Assembly (NCBI GenBank): GCA_902465015.1
Contig: CABQLK010000006.1
Span: 1-64,000 of the forward strand
Direction of reading: 5' to 3'
Length of the DNA: 64,000 nt
Origin: an uncultured Collinsella sp.
Lineage (GTDB): Bacteria; Actinomycetota; Coriobacteriia; Coriobacteriales; Coriobacteriaceae
Part shown: in pieces, positions 59,623 through 64,000 of the stretch
Numbering within the stretch: position 1 is the stretch's first letter
How the letters are laid out: each line of letters starts with the position of its first letter
Program-made: the position numbers and the translations under genes
Notes under the pieces: model-generated
What the model was told of the DNA's origin: nothing
Databases searched by the model: none
What the model saw: only the letters and a program-made list of their open reading frames with translations

Positions 59623-60840
59623 GTGTCTATGCGTACCGATGATTTTGACTACAACCTTCCTGAGGAACTGATTGCCCAGGCTCCTGCCGAGCCGCGCGAC
59701 TCCTGCCGCCTGCTGGTGGTGGATCGCAAGGGCTCCCAGGCGGGAACGCCGTTGGAGCACGGCGGTACCGTTGAGCACCGCATCTTCCGCGACATCATCG
59801 ACTATATCGAGCCGGGCGATGTGCTCGTCATCAACAAGACGCGCGTGATGCCGGCCCGCCTGATCGGTCGCAAGGAGGGCTCGGGCGGCGTGGTCGAGAC
59901 GCTGCTGCTCAAGCGCCGCGAAGATGTTGACCCGCTGGGCCACGTTTGGGAGTGCCTGGTCAAGCCGGGTAAGCGCCTGAAGCCCGGTGCTCAGATTGAG
60001 TATCGCGCCGGTGGCGCCCATGCGCCCGAGGGGGCTCCCGTGGTGCTGACGGCCGAGGTCATCGACTTTGTCACCGATAGCCGCGGCGGCCGCCTGGTGC
60101 GTTTTGAGCCGGCCGGTTGCAATGCCGCCGGCGAGCCGCGCACGCTCGACGAGGCCATCCATGCTGCCGGCCACGTGCCGCTGCCGCCCTACATTACCGA
60201 TTACGAGGGCGATCCCGAGAAGTACCAGACCGTCTACGCCATGAAAGAGGAACACTCGGCTGCAGCTCCCACGGCGGGTCTGCACTTTACTCCCGAGCTC
60301 ATGGCCGCTATCGAGGCCAAGGGTGCGAAGTTTGCCGCCGTCGAGCTCGAGGTGGGCATCGATACCTTCCGCTTGGTGGAGGAGGACGACCCCACGCAGC
60401 ACGTCATGCACACCGAGCGCTACCACGTGTCGCAGGAAGTTGTCGACGCCGTGCATAAGGCGAAAGCCGAGGGTCATCGTGTGATCGCCGTCGGCACCAC
60501 CGCCGTGCGCTCGCTCGAGAGCGCGTTTGACGCAGAAGCCCCGGTGTTCGATCCGGCCGTGACGGCGCGCTATTTTGAAGGCCGCGAGGACGGAGCCGAC
60601 ACGCTTGGCCGCGGTGACATCGTGGTGCGCGAGAACGCCACGACGCAGCTCTACCTCATGCCCGGCTCGACCTATCACGTGGTAGACGCGCTGATCACGA
60701 ACTTCCACGTGCCGCGCTCCACGCTCATGATGCTCGTGAGCGCACTTGCCACCCGCGACCAGATCATGGATGCCTACGCTGCTGCTATCGAAGAACGTTA
60801 CCGCTTCTTCAGCTTCGGCGACGCGATGCTCATTCAGTAG
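59623..60840 (+). CDS. queA: S-adenosylmethionine:tRNA ribosyltransferase-isomerase QueA
   Basis: A 405-residue enzyme that transfers and isomerises the ribose of SAM onto preQ1 in tRNA, giving epoxyqueuosine. Family motifs: FDYNLPEELIAQAPAEPRDS near 6-25, DVLVINKTRVMPARL near 66-80, AAPTAGLHFTPELM near 210-223 and GTTAVRSLES near 290. Length is slightly above E. coli QueA because of a loop insert near 155-190. GTG 59623 is chosen since AAGGAG lies eight bases upstream; ATG 59629 is the alternative. QueH lies upstream; de novo preQ1 genes are not in the window. Confidence 0.94.
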   Translation: MSMRTDDFDYNLPEELIAQAPAEPRDSCRLLVVDRKGSQAGTPLEHGGTVEHRIFRDIIDYIEPGDVLVINKTRVMPARLIGRKEGSGGVVETLLLKRREDVDPLGHVWECLVKPGKRLKPGAQIEYRAGGAHAPEGAPVVLTAEVIDFVTDSRGGRLVRFEPAGCNAAGEPRTLDEAIHAAGHVPLPPYITDYEGDPEKYQTVYAMKEEHSAAAPTAGLHFTPELMAAIEAKGAKFAAVELEVGIDTFRLVEEDDPTQHVMHTERYHVSQEVVDAVHKAKAEGHRVIAVGTTAVRSLESAFDAEAPVFDPAVTARYFEGREDGADTLGRGDIVVRENATTQLYLMPGSTYHVVDALITNFHVPRSTLMMLVSALATRDQIMDAYAAAIEERYRFFSFGDAMLIQ

Positions 60841-60883
60841 GTTACGGCGTTTTCCAAACGCCGTAACCGGCCGACGCTGCAAA

Positions 60884-60976
60884 CCCGCCAGAGCGGCAAT
60901 CTGCCTTTCAACTTCGGCGGCATGACCAGAAGGTCAATGCCGCCTTGTTTCAAGGCACCTTGCTCGCTCTGGCGGG
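60884..60976. repeat. 93-nt structured intergenic element, copy 2
   Basis: Same 12-bp arms as copy 1 (60884-60895 with 60965-60976). The core GGCGGCATGACC pairs with GGTCAATGCCGCC around an AGAA loop, giving a longer inner stem than copy 1 with different bases. It lies 44 bases after queA, is followed by TTTT, and could act as its transcript end. Confidence 0.82.
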
Positions 60977-61016
60977 TTTTCGCTGACTTCGCCAAAACAT
61001 CGGCGCCGCCGTTGTT

Positions 61017-61068
61017 GGCACTTGGGGACGTTCCTTTTGTGCCGGCACCTGGGGACACTCCTTATGTC
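61017..61068. repeat. Tandem GGGGAC repeat
   Basis: Two adjacent ~26-base units, GGCACTTGGGGACGTTCCTT (61017) and GGCACCTGGGGACACTCCTT (61044), differ by a few bases. They resemble the arms of the 7182-7268 palindrome. The ~370-bp gap 60841-61207 holds three repeat types and no gene. Confidence 0.7.
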
Positions 61069-61115
61069 AAGAGTTTGGTGCAACAGGGGTAGGTTGCCTT
61101 GTGCCAATCTAAATA

Positions 61116-61181
61116 AGTTGCGGTGAGATAGTTCTTGAATTGGCCTTTTTGGGGCTAAACAGGAACTATCTCACCGCAACT
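61116..61181. repeat. GTTGCGGTGA palindromic repeat, copy 3
   Basis: A 19-bp perfect inverted repeat, 61116-61134 with 61163-61181, sharing AGTTGCGGTGAxATAG with copies 1 and 2 but carrying a different inner sequence. It ends 26 bases after the stop of the converging coiled-coil gene. Confidence 0.82.
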
Positions 61182-61207
61182 GCGTTGAGCGCTTTTTGGC
61201 GGCTGGT

Positions 61208-62971
61208 TTACTTACTTGCGAACAACCAGATCAGGATGATCACCAGGATTGCGGCGACGATGCAGACGATGGCGCCGGTGAATTTGATGCGTGAGTCGCG
61301 GGTACGCTCGCGCACCGCGTCCTCGGTGGCCTCGAGCTGGGTGACTTCTTGCTCGGTCTCGGCGTGTTCGGCTTTGTCTCGGGCCAAGGATCCTGCAAGC
61401 GACTCAGTGATCTCTGGGTGGTCGTGCACCTCGGTCGCCTGTTCGATAATCGACTGCGCATGCGCGGCATCTGCTTGGGCGTTGGCTATGCTCTGCTCTT
61501 GGTCGCGGCGTGCCTTGTCCTCGGCGGCGATCTTCTCGCGCAGTTCGCGCTGGCGCGTTGCAGCGGCGGTTTTTGCGGTCTGCAGCTCGTCGCGCGCGAC
61601 ATCGGCCTCTGCCGTCACGGCCTGATGGGCTCGCTTGGCGTCGGCGATGGGGGCTTGCGCCTGCTCGACGGCCTGCTCGGCTGCGGCAAGCGAGTGCTCA
61701 AGGTCGGCGGTGATGCGCGGGACATCTTCTTCGGCTTTACGCAGGGCATCTGCCGTGTCGGAGATCTGCATCGAGAGCTCGCTGGTGCGCACCGTATAGT
61801 TGGCGGGATTTGCCGAGGGATTGCGTTGCAGCTCGGCATACTCATGACGCAGTGTCTCGAGCTGGGCGCGCGTGGCGTCGACGGTTTGTTGTGCGGCGGC
61901 AATGCCGGCGTCTCGCTCGGCCTGCACCTTGTCGCGGATGCGCTTGGAATCCTCAAGACGGCGAACGAGGCGGTTGCCGGTCTCGCGTGAGCTCGCCTCG
62001 CGGGCCTCCACGGCATCGAGCGCGGCCTTCAGGCGGAGCTCGGTCGCGTCATCCTCTGTCTTCATTTGTTCGAGCTGACCCTTGAGCTCTGCTACTTTGG
62101 AAGCATGGACATCGCGATCGATTTCGGCTGCCGCAGCGGTCTTTTGCGCTGTGGCGATCGCCTGACGCTGGTCGGCGACGATCTGCTCGTAGCGGCCTGC
62201 GATATCCTGGCGCGTCTCGAGTTCCTCGGCCTGATCGGCAATGCGCTGCTCAAGTTCGGCCAGGTGGGCGCGGGCATCGGCAAGTGCTTTTTTCGCGGCG
62301 TTCATCTCGCGCATGGCCGAGGCACCCTGGGCGATAAAGGTGCCCACGGCGTTCGCAGTGTTCGAGACAGCGGTCCCCAGATCGCGGCTCGCGGCGGGGG
62401 AGTGCGGGGCGGTCGGGCGAGCGGTGTCGGCAGCGTCCGCATCGGCAGCCTGCGGCGCGGCGATATTGCCGGTACCGCCCTCGACCACAGAAAAGCCTGC
62501 TGCGTGCGGATCGACCGCATCGGCGCCAATCGTGGGGTGCTCGAGCTGCAGAAACGAGGGCATGGTGCTGCCCTGGTCGGCAACCGGAGTCTCGCCGGGC
62601 ACAAAGGTCGAGGCCGCCTCGGCGGCCTCCTCTTCCTCGGCATCGATATCGGCATCGGCGACGGCGTCTTTCATCGCTTTGACAGCATCCATCATGGAGT
62701 CCATGACGGCATCGAGCTCTTCTTCCGAAGACACCTCGATGGGGCCCGCTGCTTGCGGGGCGTCGTCCTGTACAGGGGCGTCGTCCTGAGCGGCCGCATC
62801 GTCGTTTTGCTCATCGGCGTTTTCTGTTTCGGGGGTTTCCGCCGTAGCGCTTTCGTCCAAGATGGGGTCGTCGATGTCGATACCATCGCAGGTCACAGCG
62901 TCAGTATCTGCGGTGACGTCTGCGGGATCATCAATATGCTGTTGAGTCTGGGGGTCCAGCTCGTCTGTCAT
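61208..62971 (-). CDS. Tail-anchored coiled-coil protein
   Basis: A 587-residue protein of unknown function. Residues 1-200 are acidic and disordered, rich in Asp, Ala, Glu and Thr. About 205-560 is a long Ala/Glu/Arg/Gln-rich coiled coil. A single C-terminal helix (VCIVAAILVIILIWLF) ends with SK, so the bulk faces the cytosol. ATG 62971 lies nine bases after GAGGAG; ATG 62977 is only three away. A role in envelope or division scaffolding is conceivable but unsupported. It converges on queA across repeats. Confidence 0.7.
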   Translation of the reverse strand: MTDELDPQTQQHIDDPADVTADTDAVTCDGIDIDDPILDESATAETPETENADEQNDDAAAQDDAPVQDDAPQAAGPIEVSSEEELDAVMDSMMDAVKAMKDAVADADIDAEEEEAAEAASTFVPGETPVADQGSTMPSFLQLEHPTIGADAVDPHAAGFSVVEGGTGNIAAPQAADADAADTARPTAPHSPAASRDLGTAVSNTANAVGTFIAQGASAMREMNAAKKALADARAHLAELEQRIADQAEELETRQDIAGRYEQIVADQRQAIATAQKTAAAAEIDRDVHASKVAELKGQLEQMKTEDDATELRLKAALDAVEAREASSRETGNRLVRRLEDSKRIRDKVQAERDAGIAAAQQTVDATRAQLETLRHEYAELQRNPSANPANYTVRTSELSMQISDTADALRKAEEDVPRITADLEHSLAAAEQAVEQAQAPIADAKRAHQAVTAEADVARDELQTAKTAAATRQRELREKIAAEDKARRDQEQSIANAQADAAHAQSIIEQATEVHDHPEITESLAGSLARDKAEHAETEQEVTQLEATEDAVRERTRDSRIKFTGAIVCIVAAILVIILIWLFASK

Positions 62972-63265
62972 AGGCATGTGCTCCTCATCGTTGTTTGTCA
63001 CCCTATGATAAAGTCTCGCGCCGACATCCCGCGCTCTGCAGCAAAGTTTCAAAACGTGTTCGATGGCTCGTCGCGTTAACAAAAACTCGGCCGCTCTATT
63101 CAATTTTTACTTGACATTCCCTTCGCCGAAAGACGTTGCGCCGTTCGCCTGCCATGGGCTTTATTTTTCACTTGAAGAAGCTAAAGTTGCATCTCAGCTT
63201 TTGGCGCGTGAAGTTGGATACGCGCAGTCGGCGGGCGTGCCCGTCGCGATTTGAAAGGACTTTGT

Positions 63266-64000
63266 ATGGGACTTTTCACTGGTAAGACCGTGATCGTCAC
63301 CGGCGGCGGCAAGGCCACGCTTAAGGACGGTTCCGCTGGCTCCATCGGCTACGGCATCGATATCGCATTTGCCAAGGAGGGCGCGAACCTCGTCATCACC
63401 GGCCGCAACGTCGCCAAGCTCGAGGCCGCCAAGGAGTCTCTCGAGGCCGAGTACGGTGTCAAGGTTCTGCCTGTTCAGGCCGATGTCTCGGCTGGTCAGG
63501 ACAACGAGGCCGTCGTCCAGAACGTCATCGACAAGGCCATTGAGGAGTTTGGCCGCATTGACGCCGTCGTCAACAATGCTCAGGCTAGCGCCTCGGGCGT
63601 GACCATCGCCGATCACACCATGGATCAGTTTAACCTGGCCATTTACTCCGGTCTGTATGCTACCTATCTGTACATGCAGAAGGCCTATCCGCACCTGAAG
63701 GAGACCAAGGGCTCCGTGGTCAACTTCGCTTCGGGCGCTGGCCTGTTTGGCAACTATGGCCAGTGCAGCTATGCTGCCGCCAAGGAGGGCATCCGCGGTC
63801 TGACCCGCGTTGCCGCCAACGAGTGGGGCAAGGACGGCATCAACGTCAATATCGTTTGCCCGCTTGCTTGGACCGCTGCGCTCGAGAACTTCCAGGATGC
63901 CTATCCCGAGGCGTTCAAGGCCAACGTCCACATGCCGCCGGCGGGTCACTACGGCGACGTCGAGAAGGAAATCGGCCGCGTGGTCGTTCAGCTCTGCGGT
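63266..64000 (+). CDS. Short-chain dehydrogenase/reductase, partial (window end)
   Basis: The first 245 residues of an SDR oxidoreductase; the gene runs off the window. The Rossmann motif is unusual: TGGGK, an insert of about nine residues (ATLKDGSAG), then SIGYGI, in place of compact TGxxxGxG. NNA near 96 (VVNNAQAS), catalytic serine in FASGAG near 154 and YAAAK near 167-171 complete the SDR set. GAAAGGA precedes ATG 63266. TTGACA at 63111 may be a -35 element. Substrate cannot be set; steroid or sugar alcohol oxidation would fit a gut organism. Confidence 0.85.
   Translation, partial: MGLFTGKTVIVTGGGKATLKDGSAGSIGYGIDIAFAKEGANLVITGRNVAKLEAAKESLEAEYGVKVLPVQADVSAGQDNEAVVQNVIDKAIEEFGRIDAVVNNAQASASGVTIADHTMDQFNLAIYSGLYATYLYMQKAYPHLKETKGSVVNFASGAGLFGNYGQCSYAAAKEGIRGLTRVAANEWGKDGINVNIVCPLAWTAALENFQDAYPEAFKANVHMPPAGHYGDVEKEIGRVVVQLCG

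Noticed and set aside
63063..63254. Possible 63-residue gene just before the SDR gene
   Set aside because: No ribosome site, unconvincing composition, and it occupies the expected promoter region with a TTGACA box.

Overview
The window reads as a chromosomal segment of a GC-rich, Gram-positive, anaerobic gut bacterium of the Coriobacteriia, most likely a Collinsella. This is inferred from gene families, GC-rich codon use, strong AGGAGG-type ribosome sites, a Bacillus/actinobacterial LexA box, class III Fbp, superoxide reductase, folate C1 enzymes (Fhs, FchA, FolD) and sortase-like or membrane-anchored surface proteins. No rRNA, tRNA, CRISPR array, phage or complete IS element was found. It is mostly core genome, with many short palindromic repeats between genes.

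Layout. 1-6.5 kb: FucO-type lactaldehyde reductase, an M42 aminopeptidase, then mnmA and cysK (minus) divergent from an IscR-like Rrf2 regulator, and a 4-TM membrane protein. 6.7-14.1 kb: a TrpR-like YerC protein with a possible Trp-containing leader peptide, then an addB/addA-like recombination nuclease pair. 14.3-24.2 kb: dnaE, a SWIM/SNF2 helicase, a superoxide reductase and a NAD-synthetase-like protein that has lost its catalytic motifs. 24.4-28.5 kb: ruvCAB behind a perfect LexA box, then fhs. 28.6-38 kb: membrane and surface proteins of poorly known role, a CDF metal transporter, a zinc-ribbon protein, a frameshifted YhcG-type nuclease, a split phospholipase C gene and a lipoprotein. 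38.3-43.9 kb: fchA-folD, a long inverted-repeat element, a C69 dipeptidase and an AarF/UbiB kinase-like protein.

44.0-49.0 kb is the most striking region. A cobalamin riboswitch precedes a 1276-residue secreted protein with four DUF4430 (transcobalamin-like) domains, a beta-propeller and a C-terminal membrane anchor. A second membrane-tethered DUF4430 protein follows. Together they look like a surface corrinoid-capture system. 49.2-64 kb: two GtrA proteins, class III fructose bisphosphatase, DegV, a TIM-barrel-like protein, a small membrane protein, an RsmB/F-type rRNA methyltransferase, a divergent methionyl-tRNA synthetase, queH-queA for queuosine, a tail-anchored coiled-coil protein and the first 245 codons of an SDR oxidoreductase cut by the window end.

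At least five families of intergenic inverted repeats occur: a GTTGCGGTGA palindrome (3 copies), a 92-93-nt structured element (2 copies with differing but foldable cores), a GGGGACGG element, a 239-bp element with 26-bp perfect terminal inverted repeats, and a 234-bp inverted-repeat unit. They sit mainly in gaps between transcription units. Confidence is high for the conserved enzymes, moderate for start choices, and low for promoters and operators, which rest on eye inspection only.
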